Shown: positions 53,001 to 61,478 of the stretch, piece after piece
Position numbering within the stretch: position 1 is the stretch's first letter
Layout of the letters: the number at the start of each line of letters is the position of its first letter
DNA from: Pedobacter panaciterrae
Lineage (GTDB): Bacteria; Bacteroidota; Bacteroidia; Sphingobacteriales; Sphingobacteriaceae
Assembly (NCBI RefSeq): GCF_001636695.1
Contig: NZ_LGEL01000014.1
Span: forward strand, 1 to 64,000
Length of the DNA: 64,000 nt
Reading direction: 5' to 3'
The notes under the pieces: generated by a model
Told to the model about the DNA's origin: nothing
The model's input: only the letters and a program-made list of their open reading frames with translations
Databases searched by the model: none
Position numbers and translations under genes: made by a program

Positions 53001-53157
53001 GTGTTCCCTTTACTAAAACGCTGACACCCGGAAGAGTAACTTTATCTCCACCATCACTTACTACACCATGTATAGTAATATCCTGTGCAGAAGCTGCGTT
53101 AATAAAAAGAAAACATAAAAAAGTTAAAACAGAAAGTTTTGTAAAGATTCTTTTCAT
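50098..53157 (-). CDS. susC: SusC/RagA-family TonB-linked outer-membrane transporter
   Basis: TonB-dependent oligosaccharide importer of 1019 aa. The order is: signal peptide (1-24, INAASAQ), carboxypeptidase-regulatory-like domain (about 28-105), plug domain beginning LEQVVVVGYGTQKKKDLTGS (about 104-123) and containing NPLYVVDGVFTDD, then a 22-strand-type barrel ending in an aromatic residue (GINVGF). It is the first gene of the PUL transcript; a 249-base gap separates it from the SusR-like gene. The very N-terminus lacks the extra TonB-like signalling domain that would contact a FecR protein. Confidence 0.97.
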   Translation of the reverse strand: MKRIFTKLSVLTFLCFLFINAASAQDITIHGVVSDGGDKVTLPGVSVLVKGTQIGTQTDASGKYAISAPANATLVFSYIGYNPIEIQVNSRTTINVELASSSQELEQVVVVGYGTQKKKDLTGSVAQVKGEELAKQPVQTATQALQGKVAGVQVISSGEPNTMPTVRLRGTGTLLAGANPLYVVDGVFTDDIRNINNSDIVSVDLLKDASAAAIYGMRAANGVMIITTKKGKAGENVFTYDANIGFREANNLVKMAGAQQYAGYTNEAIKYYNSPGDIINPNQFGANTDWYDAILRKGLMHSQNLSLSGGSEKVNYFLSAGLLSDEGVQVGNKYDRFTLRVNNEYNLTKKLKFSNMLSYTNGKGKGAQLDAFSNAYRAAPIIPSKVDGLYGNTSAFGNVSNPLASLEKVDNTALQNRIQGNFALDYKPIDGLTLRSSIGLDMNYLKSTDYGFKYLADANSFLTPGGNQSRPNSTLSITKNDRFNWIWDNTATYTKKIEKHSFTILAGITAEGFKSNDMVGTARDVPANKDQWYLDAGSGGSQSISNSGDKYNRNSYLTRVNYGYDDRYLLTASFRADGTSKFGKDSRWDYFPSVGLAWNISNESFMSEQKIFSNLKLRGSYGLLGNDNIPSSLYLSTATINKPYYFGGTLGTSGSPELGIRLEDIIDNQLKWEVTKEFDAGLDFGFLENRLSGTVDVYSKKTSNALIYVSIPAILGDPDGKALTNASSISNKGIELSLGWTDQVGNDWKYSISGNIAHNKNRIEKLNGGQPLLGDKIADVNITKSDNGREIGSYFVYDQIGIFQNQAQIDASAQKNARAGDLIYRDISGPNGVPDGIISELDRTYMGSYQPKMTYGLNGSIAYKSFDLNFGLFGTQGSKIYNAKKAARGVNQTTDNIEASVARDRWTPNNPSNKVPRATTGPLPASSYFIESGDFLRLNNLTIGYGLPKNLLSKVHINSARLFITAQNLFTITSYSGFTPEIQPSIPGAPVENGNLNQGVDLNTYPSTRTFAFGINVGF

Positions 53158-53406
53158 GCTGTTTAAAATTTAGTTGTTAGTTGTATAAATCTCCGTGAGT
53201 ATTTGAGTTAAAACAAATAAAACGCCTCTACATTAATACATCATCACAGAGATCTATACTATCTCAAACAATCGAAATAGGGGTCTTGTTTCGTTAAAAA
53301 CGCTGTCCTATGCCGACATAACAAAATTTAGACCTACAACATGAGGCGAAAATAATTTTATAAAATGAAGCTTTAAAAAAAAGGGATGAGAGGTAATGAT
53401 GTAGTG

Positions 53407-56301
53407 CTAAAGCTCCATTAGGAACTCCACAAGGTTTTTGTCGTGGGGTACATCAAGCTTTTTACGAAGTCTGTATCTTCTTATTTCTACACCTCTTAAC
53501 GAGATATTCAGTAATGAGGCCATTTCTTTACTGCTCATATTCATGTGCAGGTAGGCGCAAAGTTTCAAATCATTAGGTACAAGATCCGGATGATTGGCTT
53601 TAAGCTTTTTGAAAAAACTCTCATGCGCCTCGTTAAAGCTGCTCTCGAATAAGTTCCAGTCACGCTCATCGTTCATCCCTTCATCAATTACTTTTTGAAT
53701 TTTTCTAAGCTGATCTTCTGCAAGGGGTTTTCCACTAGAATCCTTAAGTTTCAGCATCTCCTGACTAAGCTTTTGTAACAATTCATTCTTGTATACCAGG
53801 CTCATTGCTGAGTTTGCCAGTTCCCTGTTTTTACCTGCCAGTTCTACCTGTAACTTTTCAGTCTGCAGTTTAATGATCTGTCTTTCATTAGCCTCAGCTT
53901 CCTTTTTAAGGAATTCTTCTTTTTCCGCCTGTAGCTTATCCGAAATGGCCTGCTGATCTTTCATTAACTTCCTTTCGTAAAAGCGTTTAGAGGCAATAAG
54001 TAAAAAAACAATGCCAATCAGATACAAGATAAAAGCCCATTTACTTGCGTAAAAAGGAGGAAGTATAGTAAATTCAAACTCAGTGTCCTTACTTATGGTT
54101 TGATCATTGATTTTGGCCCTAACCAAAAAAGTGTAAGTTCCTGCACTAAGATTAGTGAAGTCTTTTTGCGAAGCCGCACTCCAATCAGACCATTGTTTAG
54201 AATAGCCTTTCAAAAAATACTGAAACTTGATACTGCTTTGTCTATAATAGGGAAGAGCATAGGATATCCTGATGTTGTTTCGGCTAAAAGGTATTTCAAT
54301 TTCCGAATCCGTGTTTCCTACCTCACTAATAATAGAGTAAGTATCTGTAATATCTTCTATTTTTCTAATTAGAACCGATGGCAGTACTGTCTTTTTCCGG
54401 TTTATCATATCTAACTCATTGTAAATGACGAATCCGTCATCAACACTGATCAGGTAAATATGGTCGCTGATCTTACTAATATTTTCATAATACTGAACCA
54501 TTCTGCCATCTAAAACGCTAAAACGATTAGAATCTATTTCTATTTTTCCTGGCTGGGCAAAATTGACTAGCGCCATTTTACCATGGTTAATAAACCAATA
54601 TTTCTTGTCATCGGCTTTAATGATCTTATTCGATGTAGAAAAAGATCCAAGCTCTTTATTTAGAGTGGTGTACTTGCTAAACTTATTACTGATTTCATCA
54701 TAGGTTAAAAAACCTTCATTGGAAGAGAAGATCAGTTTGTTTTCGAGCGTAAAAAGATTAATGCCATAAGTGCTTGGCAGCCCGTTCCGCTCATCATAAT
54801 ACTTAACATTGGTTACGGTTTTAAAATCAGGGCTTAACACTAATTTATACAAGCCTCTGTAGGCATGGCTTACCCAGATATCGCCCTTAGAATCTTCCTC
54901 TAAATATCTGGAAGGCTCATCAAATCCTTTGATTTTGGAGTCGTATTTCCACTTGCCATCAAGATCTTTTTTAAATAGAATCAAACCATTATAGGTACCC
55001 TGAATCAGATAATTATCATTTAGTTTTTTAATTACCCAGCCCCCGCTTATACCGGTAACCTTTTCTATGGTAGTTCCGTTTACGCTAAATGTACCATCGT
55101 TATGACCACAAAGAAGCTGCCCGTCAATCATCCTTAAATCCCAGACCTGCCCTTGCGATTTTGGAATCAGTTTAAAATCAAAAGAGCTAAACGAGTTGTC
55201 TTTACCACCTACCCATGGACTGTAAAAAAGGCCTTGATTGGTTCCTAAATAAATGATATCCTTATAAATAATGCTTGAATATACGGTGCCAAAAAGACCG
55301 GTTTTATCAAAGTAAAAATAAAGAGGGGAGTTTAACTCTATTCTATCTATACCGTTATCGAGGCCAGTCCACAGGTTCTGGTCATCATCTGCATAAATAC
55401 TAAGTACTGTATTGTTCTGTAAACCACTCGATTTATTGATCCGCTGTACAATGTTTCCATTTTCATCAATAATGATCAAGCCATTTAAAATTGTCCCATA
55501 GGCATAGTACTTGCCTAATACTTTAGCTCCATTATTTAACTGATAAGTTTGCAGAAAGGTGTTTGCAGGTGTGTTGAACGGAGTGTATTTTTCTCCATCA
55601 TATAGAAACAACCCATCCTTACTGGTACCAATTAATAAACTTCCGTTTTTATAAGGAAGGATAGACAGTACACTTCCGGGAAGTGGAGCTCCTATGTTTT
55701 TAAGAGGGGTAAGCTTATCCCCGTTTAGTTCATAAAGTCCTTTTCCTAATGCTTCTATAATAAAGCGTTTATCTACTTTATGGAGAAACAGAAAGAAGGC
55801 GGGGATTTTTACAACACTTACCTTTTTCTCATCGTAAATATATATGCTTGAAAAAGACTGGAAGATAACGCGCTTACCGTCAACATAGATTTTCCATATC
55901 TCATCGTTCATTTTATACTCCTTTGGAATAAGATTGATGAGTGAAGTGTATTTTAAACGTTTGTGGTCTATTTTCCAATAACCAAATTCTCCAAAGCTTC
56001 CAGCGTAAATTGTTCCTTCGTCATCTGTAGCTACCGACCGAACAATCTGTCGGTTTGGCATTTCATATTGTTGCCAGTATTTGCCGTCGTAGGTTAACAA
56101 GCCCTGGGTATTCCCAAAATACATAATGCCATTTTTGCCTTTGGCAATAGACCAGTTTTGGTTGCCGGAAAGGTAAACTGATTTAGGATAATTTTGAATG
56201 TAAGGAACCCCAATGCTTTTGATGTCGTCTGCCAGGGCAGAAACAGAAACAAAACAAAAGATTAAAAATATAAAATATCTGAGGGGTCCGTTGTTCATCA
56301 A
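53407..56301 (-). CDS. SusR-like membrane sensor-regulator
   Basis: Membrane-spanning transcription regulator of 964 aa. It has a signal peptide (about 1-24), a long periplasmic two-component-regulator-type propeller (about 30-680), a triple-tyrosine (YYY) domain, one membrane helix (KWAFILYLIGIVFLLIAS), a cytoplasmic coiled coil (K/E/Q-rich, about 800-870), and a C-terminal LuxR-type helix-turn-helix (SSKEMASLLNISLRGVEIRR). There is no histidine-kinase or receiver domain, so it resembles SusR rather than a hybrid two-component sensor. Located just upstream of susC, it likely senses the PUL's oligosaccharide in the periplasm and switches on susCD. Confidence 0.88.
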   Translation of the reverse strand: MMNNGPLRYFIFLIFCFVSVSALADDIKSIGVPYIQNYPKSVYLSGNQNWSIAKGKNGIMYFGNTQGLLTYDGKYWQQYEMPNRQIVRSVATDDEGTIYAGSFGEFGYWKIDHKRLKYTSLINLIPKEYKMNDEIWKIYVDGKRVIFQSFSSIYIYDEKKVSVVKIPAFFLFLHKVDKRFIIEALGKGLYELNGDKLTPLKNIGAPLPGSVLSILPYKNGSLLIGTSKDGLFLYDGEKYTPFNTPANTFLQTYQLNNGAKVLGKYYAYGTILNGLIIIDENGNIVQRINKSSGLQNNTVLSIYADDDQNLWTGLDNGIDRIELNSPLYFYFDKTGLFGTVYSSIIYKDIIYLGTNQGLFYSPWVGGKDNSFSSFDFKLIPKSQGQVWDLRMIDGQLLCGHNDGTFSVNGTTIEKVTGISGGWVIKKLNDNYLIQGTYNGLILFKKDLDGKWKYDSKIKGFDEPSRYLEEDSKGDIWVSHAYRGLYKLVLSPDFKTVTNVKYYDERNGLPSTYGINLFTLENKLIFSSNEGFLTYDEISNKFSKYTTLNKELGSFSTSNKIIKADDKKYWFINHGKMALVNFAQPGKIEIDSNRFSVLDGRMVQYYENISKISDHIYLISVDDGFVIYNELDMINRKKTVLPSVLIRKIEDITDTYSIISEVGNTDSEIEIPFSRNNIRISYALPYYRQSSIKFQYFLKGYSKQWSDWSAASQKDFTNLSAGTYTFLVRAKINDQTISKDTEFEFTILPPFYASKWAFILYLIGIVFLLIASKRFYERKLMKDQQAISDKLQAEKEEFLKKEAEANERQIIKLQTEKLQVELAGKNRELANSAMSLVYKNELLQKLSQEMLKLKDSSGKPLAEDQLRKIQKVIDEGMNDERDWNLFESSFNEAHESFFKKLKANHPDLVPNDLKLCAYLHMNMSSKEMASLLNISLRGVEIRRYRLRKKLDVPHDKNLVEFLMEL

Positions 56302-56304
56302 CAG

Positions 56305-57252
56305 CTAAGATAGTTGTTTACTTGAAACGTTTACCTGCTGTGGTACTTTTACATAATATCCTGTTCCGTCATAAGTGCGTTTACGAGGATTTGTAGTACA
56401 CTCAACTGAGCAACATCCTTGTAAAGCCTCTCCGCAGTCATCGCATTGTGTAACATGCTCATTGCATTCCGGATTAGCACAATTGATCATTTTTGGAGTG
56501 GTTTTGCCACAATTATAGCATTTAGATACTATTGTTGGATTTACGGTATTTACGTCAACAGCAATACGGTTATCAAAAACATAACATTTACCTTCAAAAT
56601 CTTCACCTCCGGCTTCTTTGCCATATTTGATAATTCCACCATGCAGTTGATAAACATCATTAAAGCCATGATGTAAGAGCAAGGCTGATGCTTTCTCACA
56701 TTTTATACCCCCGGTACAATAGGTTAATACCTTTTTGTCCTTGTATTTAGCAAGCTCATTTATTTTTTCAGGGAAATCTCTGAAATTTTCAATGTCTAAT
56801 GTAACGGCATTTTTAAATTTTCCAAGATTGTGTTCATAGTTTGAACGTACATCAAGGATTACCACATCTTCCTGATCTATCATTTTCTGAAAATCAGCAG
56901 GTTCCAGGTGCTTGCCTGTTTGCCTGTTGGGGTCAATTATGTTCGGATCTCTTAATCCTGAATGTACAATTTCAGCTTTGTGCCGACAGTGCATTTTGAT
57001 GAATGAAGGCTCTTCAACATCATCAATTTTAAAGTCGGTTTTAGCAAAGCGTTCGTCAGCTTTTATAGCTGCCATGTATGCTTCGCATGATTCTTTTGTT
57101 CCCGAAACGGTACCATTTAAACCTTCATTAGCAACAATGATACGGCCTACAAGATTTAAAGATTTACAAAATGTAAGATGATCTGCAGCAAATTGTTCTG
57201 CCTCGGCTATGTGACTATAGCAATAATAAAGTAGTGTCTGGAATTTTTTCAT
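56305..57252 (-). CDS. trhO: tRNA uridine(34) hydroxylase TrhO (YceA)
   Basis: Oxygen-dependent enzyme that makes 5-hydroxyuridine at tRNA position 34. It has an acylphosphatase-like N-terminal domain with ANEGLNGTVSG at 41-51, a rhodanese domain with catalytic C179 in TYCTGGIKCEKA, and a C-terminal cysteine cluster (CYNCG, CANPEC, CDDCG, CCSVEC) likely to bind zinc. The length of 315 aa is normal. It begins 3 bases before the start of the SusR-like gene's upstream stop side on the same strand, yet is functionally unrelated to the PUL. Confidence 0.95.
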   Translation of the reverse strand: MKKFQTLLYYCYSHIAEAEQFAADHLTFCKSLNLVGRIIVANEGLNGTVSGTKESCEAYMAAIKADERFAKTDFKIDDVEEPSFIKMHCRHKAEIVHSGLRDPNIIDPNRQTGKHLEPADFQKMIDQEDVVILDVRSNYEHNLGKFKNAVTLDIENFRDFPEKINELAKYKDKKVLTYCTGGIKCEKASALLLHHGFNDVYQLHGGIIKYGKEAGGEDFEGKCYVFDNRIAVDVNTVNPTIVSKCYNCGKTTPKMINCANPECNEHVTQCDDCGEALQGCCSVECTTNPRKRTYDGTGYYVKVPQQVNVSSKQLS

Positions 57253-57491
57253 AATTCATTGATACCGATGCAAACGGCGTTTAATGCGCTGCAAAGTTAA
57301 GAAAAAAATAAATGATTTTGTATGTGCTTAATGGCTATGTGATTGCACTTTTCAGGAAGGTTTTAAAGGTGTTGGCAGGGCCTTAATGAGGTCAATTGCC
57401 CTACCAACGCCCTAATAAAATAAAGCAAGACCCTATAAAAGGTATATTTTGTAACATTCTTGTAAACCTGCCACCTTAGTTAGATTATTGT

Positions 57492-57499
57492 TAAGTTTG
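57492..57499 (+). promoter_or_regulatory. -7 promoter box for the C1 peptidase gene
   Basis: Perfect TAAGTTTG, 46 bases before the ATG. No well-spaced TTTG or TTG was found upstream, so only half of the promoter is supported. Confidence 0.45.
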
Positions 57500-57545
57500 T
57501 ATGCGTTATTTAAAACACAAATAAAACTAACTTATTATTTATAAA

Positions 57546-58739
57546 ATGACTAACACTTCTATGAGATCATTGTGGCTGACAGCAAGTCTTCTACTTGGAT
57601 CAACTGTTGGATTTGCACAAGACAACCTTGTAAATTCATTAAAAAACAATCAAAGCGAAAACAGCGCAACCAGCTTTAAATTTACACCTGTTATAAATAC
57701 TGAAGCAACTTCTGTTAAAAATCAAAAATCATCCGGTACTTGCTGGAGCTACAGCACCAACTCTTTTTTAGAGTCGGAAATGATTAGAATGGGTAAAAAA
57801 CCTGTAGATCTTGCAGATTTATTTACCGCTCGTAATGCATATGTTGAAAAAGGAATTAACTATGTGCGTATGCACGGTGCCCTAACATTGGGCGATGGAG
57901 GTGCATGCCATGATGTAATTAATATGTTTGCTAAATATGGTGCCTTACCTCAGGAAGTTTATAATGGGAATGATTACGGTGCTCCCGGATCATCGGATAG
58001 AATGAATGCGCTTACAAAAGCTATTTTGGAGAAAGCAGTAAATTCACCAGGTGGTAAACTTGATCCTAGCTGGAAAACTAAGTATATCGCTACTATTGAT
58101 TCTTGCATGGGCCCTGTTCCTGAAAAGTTTACTTATGAAGGAAAAGAGTATACTCCAAAAAGCTTTGCTAAAGAAGTAGTAGGCATTAATCCTGAAGATT
58201 ATGTTGAGCTTTCATCTTTTAATACTTCTCCTTATTATAAAAAAGCAGTCTTAATGGTGCCTGATAACTGGTCATATGATCAGGTATACAATGTACAAAT
58301 GGACGATATCACTAAAATTATTGATAATGCTTTAAAAGGTGGATTTAGCGTTGCATGGGCAACTGATGTTAGTGAAAAGGGCTTTAGCTGGAAAAATGGT
58401 GTTGCTTATGTTCCTCAAAAGGATTTTGAAAGCATGACCGACGAAGAGAAAAAGGCAATGTTTAATGGTCCGAAAGCTGAAAAAGAAATCACAGTTGATT
58501 TGCGTCAGGCAGCATTTGATGATTATCAAACTACTGATGATCATGGTATGCAAATTACCGGATTAGCTAAAGATCAGAATGGTAAAGAATATTATATCGT
58601 TAAAAACTCATGGGGTGCCACTAACGATTATAACGGATATTTATATGTAACTAAAAACTTTGTGAAATATAAAACAACAGCGTTTTTATTGCATAAAAAA
58701 GGTATTCCTTCTGACATCCGTAAAAAACTGGATATATAA
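57546..58739 (+). CDS. Secreted C1-family cysteine peptidase, bleomycin-hydrolase-like
   Basis: Exported papain-fold peptidase of 397 aa. It has a signal peptide (about 1-25, VGFAQD) and the complete active site: C66 in KSSGTCWSYS, H333 in DDHGMQITG and N354 in VKNSWG. The long insert between Cys and His and the overall layout resemble aminopeptidase C/bleomycin hydrolase, but family members are mostly cytoplasmic, so the signal peptide suggests a periplasmic role in peptide breakdown. It is a single gene. An alternative ATG five codons later would still leave the signal peptide intact. Confidence 0.92.
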   Translation: MTNTSMRSLWLTASLLLGSTVGFAQDNLVNSLKNNQSENSATSFKFTPVINTEATSVKNQKSSGTCWSYSTNSFLESEMIRMGKKPVDLADLFTARNAYVEKGINYVRMHGALTLGDGGACHDVINMFAKYGALPQEVYNGNDYGAPGSSDRMNALTKAILEKAVNSPGGKLDPSWKTKYIATIDSCMGPVPEKFTYEGKEYTPKSFAKEVVGINPEDYVELSSFNTSPYYKKAVLMVPDNWSYDQVYNVQMDDITKIIDNALKGGFSVAWATDVSEKGFSWKNGVAYVPQKDFESMTDEEKKAMFNGPKAEKEITVDLRQAAFDDYQTTDDHGMQITGLAKDQNGKEYYIVKNSWGATNDYNGYLYVTKNFVKYKTTAFLLHKKGIPSDIRKKLDI

Positions 58740-58749
58740 ATTACCCAAC

Positions 58750-58870
58750 TGTCGTCATCTCTCCTATCGTCGAGATGACGACATGTGTTATAGCATAATG
58801 TCTCCTGGCATAATGTCATTGTCACTTCTTCATACAAGTAAGAGATCCCTCGGTTACTCGGAATGACGAC
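58750..58870. repeat. Dispersed inverted repeat, copy 5 (mixed and trimmed)
   Basis: A hairpin with 12-base arms (58750-58761 and 58772-58783) contains the first 23 bases of the common unit in inverted orientation (58757-58779), but lacks its CTCTT end. A second, different unit (about 58839-58867, inverted) reads GTCATTCCGAGTAACCGAGG then GATCTCTTA on the minus strand. It lies between convergent genes. Confidence 0.75.
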
Positions 58871-58887
58871 TAGCTGGTAACTAGTGG

Positions 58888-61335
58888 CTAAAATCCATAG
58901 AATAATCTAAAACCATGATTTACCCTTTTGTTACCGTCGTAAGCAAAACCATAGGTGGCTTTGAAAATCAGTCTTTGTAAGCCAAAATAGAATTCTGTGT
59001 AATTTCTTTTTACCGGTTGGCTCAAATAGCTAACCCCAACAAGTTCTTCCAGTTTTAATTTACGTAACAGTGGAACTTTGTTTGTTAAAAGACCGGAAAA
59101 ATTGTGTTCAAAGTGTGCTTCTACATATTCACGATCTGTGCTGAAAAGATAGAAGTCGAGGAATAAGAATTTCCTTAAGTCTGGCAGGCCCAGTAAAGAG
59201 TTGTTACCTCTGAAGTGCTTATTTTCAGGGTAATAAACATTTTTGTTATTAATGAATTTACCAGCACCAATCACAAAAGATGAATAACCCCAAAGACCAG
59301 AACTAATGCGGTTTTGGGAAACTTCTAACGACACCAAGTCATAATTTACATCACTATTGAGCAACCCATCTATGCCTTTTTTATAGGTAAAGTTAATTAC
59401 CGGATATTTTGAGCCTTGGTAAAATTTACCATCGGGGCGGGTGATATACTGCTGATCAAAGGTGTAATTTAATGATGCCGTTACTGTTAGCGCTTTGTAT
59501 GTTGGAAATAAAGGTGTTTCAGTATCTGGTGTAAAAGGGTTGTTGGATGTAAAAGTTTCACCTTTTAGATCTTTTACTTTGAAGGATGTAGTGTTTACAA
59601 GATTGGTATTACGAGAGTAGTCTGCAGTAATAGTACCCTGAAGCCCATTTGTTAATTCTCTGGTAGTGCTAATATTTGCGAATTCTTTTTTATAGAATTT
59701 TGAAAAATTGGTTTCGAAAAATAGAGAGTTAATAGAGTTGCCCAAAAGACTCATTGAACCTAAGTCGTTTAGATCGTAAATGCCTGACCCTGCGCTTACG
59801 CTGATATTAGCACGTTTTAGTGGGTTGTAATAATAATTTGCAGATAGGTTTCCGGTTAAGGTCTTATTAGAAAAGCCATATCTAAACTCTGGCCGGATGC
59901 TATAATAACGTCTGTCCTCAAGTCGTTTAGTATACGTTACTCCATATTTAACAGCAAAACCTTCAACTGTATTGTAAAATATAGCGCGGTAAAGCGGGTC
60001 AAAAGCATAATATTTCTGAGCATACCTGTTGTTTATGGTGTATCCGGTTACAACTGCCTTTACAATTCCGAATTTATTGTTTTCCCGTTCTAATGAATCA
60101 AGGTAGTGCTTTGAAACTTTAAGAGCGGCTATGCTGTCTTTTCTTACATAATCCCGGCTTTCTTCTTTAGTAAGGGGAATCGGTCTGTTATTAAGCCAAA
60201 AAAGAGAATCTTTTTTATTTACAGCTTTGGTTATTTTGAGAATTTCTCCTGTGAAATAGTTTTTGGGGAAGTCCGGATGGAGGTTGTAATTGCTATAAAC
60301 GCCCACATAATAACCCTCAAACTTAAAGCCAAGTACATTGCCATTAAACTGGAAATTAATGTTTGAAGGCATATAAGTACGCTCTGTTTTAATAAACTGT
60401 TGCGAGATATTTAAAGTATCAAGCAGGTTGATGCCTGAATTACTGGTTAGGTAAACATCGGCGTTGACAAGGTGCCAGCTATCATCTGTAATATATATAG
60501 TACCTCTGAAAACGGGATCGTGTTCCCGACGAGGGATAATCTGGATTTTATTAACCGTTTCTCCATTTTCCGTAGAAACTCCTATTAATTTGTATCGGTA
60601 ATAAAGAAAAGCATTGTCGGAAATTGGAGATACAAAGCCACGGGCACTAAGTTTATCTTCTAATAAGATATTATCGTAAAAATTTATAATCAGATCTGAC
60701 GCTTTATTGAAACTAAAGGCATTGTTGCGCCCTGCGATTTTTGAAGACACCATTTCTTCGTGGATTTTATTAGGCCGTTCAAAAGAAAATGTTGAGGTTG
60801 ATTCTGATAGATATAGAATGCCCTTTCTATTGGTATCAAGATCAAGCGTTTTTTGAATATCTCTCCCAAAGAATTTTTTAGGGGCACCAACAAGTTTTTG
60901 TACCCCTTTAATGTATACATCGGCTTTATATGCCTTTACCTCTGTTAGGTGTTCTTTTCTTTTTTTAATAGCTTGTCTGATGATTTCATAGGAGGGATCT
61001 TCTGCATTACCATCTATAGTAACTCCGGCCAGCGTGTAGGTTTCGGGTGTGATCACTACATCTTCCGTCAGGTTGTCACCAATGGTGATCTCTTTTTCAA
61101 GAGCTTTATAACCAATTGCTTTATAAACAATGGTAAAAGTTCCCTTTTCCGTAATTAGTGCATAAATACCATCCACATTGGCTGATGTTCCAATTGTTGT
61201 ATTTTTTATATAGATGGAGGCAAATGGAACGGATTGTCCATCTGTATCTTTTATTGATCCACTAAGTTTAATCTGCTGTGCTGATAGGCTAAGTGTGCTA
61301 ATTAAAAGGAATAGCGTTAAAAAAATATTCTTCAT
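58888..61335 (-). CDS. DUF5686 outer-membrane-type protein with carboxypeptidase-regulatory-like domain
   Basis: Exported protein of 815 aa. It has a signal peptide (about 1-19, LSLSAQ), a carboxypeptidase-regulatory-like domain (about 22-100, with IGTSANVDGIYAL and YKAIGYKALEKEI), and then a long DUF5686 region (about 115-815) with alternating strands and many aromatics, typical of an outer-membrane beta-barrel. Its C-terminus ends in GFRLFYGF, as barrel proteins do. The function is unknown. It diverges from kbl across a 143-base gap. Confidence 0.85.
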   Translation of the reverse strand: MKNIFLTLFLLISTLSLSAQQIKLSGSIKDTDGQSVPFASIYIKNTTIGTSANVDGIYALITEKGTFTIVYKAIGYKALEKEITIGDNLTEDVVITPETYTLAGVTIDGNAEDPSYEIIRQAIKKRKEHLTEVKAYKADVYIKGVQKLVGAPKKFFGRDIQKTLDLDTNRKGILYLSESTSTFSFERPNKIHEEMVSSKIAGRNNAFSFNKASDLIINFYDNILLEDKLSARGFVSPISDNAFLYYRYKLIGVSTENGETVNKIQIIPRREHDPVFRGTIYITDDSWHLVNADVYLTSNSGINLLDTLNISQQFIKTERTYMPSNINFQFNGNVLGFKFEGYYVGVYSNYNLHPDFPKNYFTGEILKITKAVNKKDSLFWLNNRPIPLTKEESRDYVRKDSIAALKVSKHYLDSLERENNKFGIVKAVVTGYTINNRYAQKYYAFDPLYRAIFYNTVEGFAVKYGVTYTKRLEDRRYYSIRPEFRYGFSNKTLTGNLSANYYYNPLKRANISVSAGSGIYDLNDLGSMSLLGNSINSLFFETNFSKFYKKEFANISTTRELTNGLQGTITADYSRNTNLVNTTSFKVKDLKGETFTSNNPFTPDTETPLFPTYKALTVTASLNYTFDQQYITRPDGKFYQGSKYPVINFTYKKGIDGLLNSDVNYDLVSLEVSQNRISSGLWGYSSFVIGAGKFINNKNVYYPENKHFRGNNSLLGLPDLRKFLFLDFYLFSTDREYVEAHFEHNFSGLLTNKVPLLRKLKLEELVGVSYLSQPVKRNYTEFYFGLQRLIFKATYGFAYDGNKRVNHGFRLFYGF

Positions 61336-61448
61336 TAATTGGGTTTAAGGCTTAAATATCGCATTAGTTGTCAATAGTAAACAGATTTTTTGTGTTAAAG
61401 TTTGCAATGGTCAACTAATTGCTTTACCAACACAAGATGATATTTTTA

Positions 61449-61456
61449 TAACTTTG
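61449..61456 (+). promoter_or_regulatory. -7 promoter box for kbl
   Basis: Perfect TAACTTTG, 22 bases before the kbl ATG. The best upstream partner is a TTTA at 61423, so the -33 element is weak. Confidence 0.5.
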
Positions 61457-61478
61457 GTTGCACTAATTATTTATAAAT

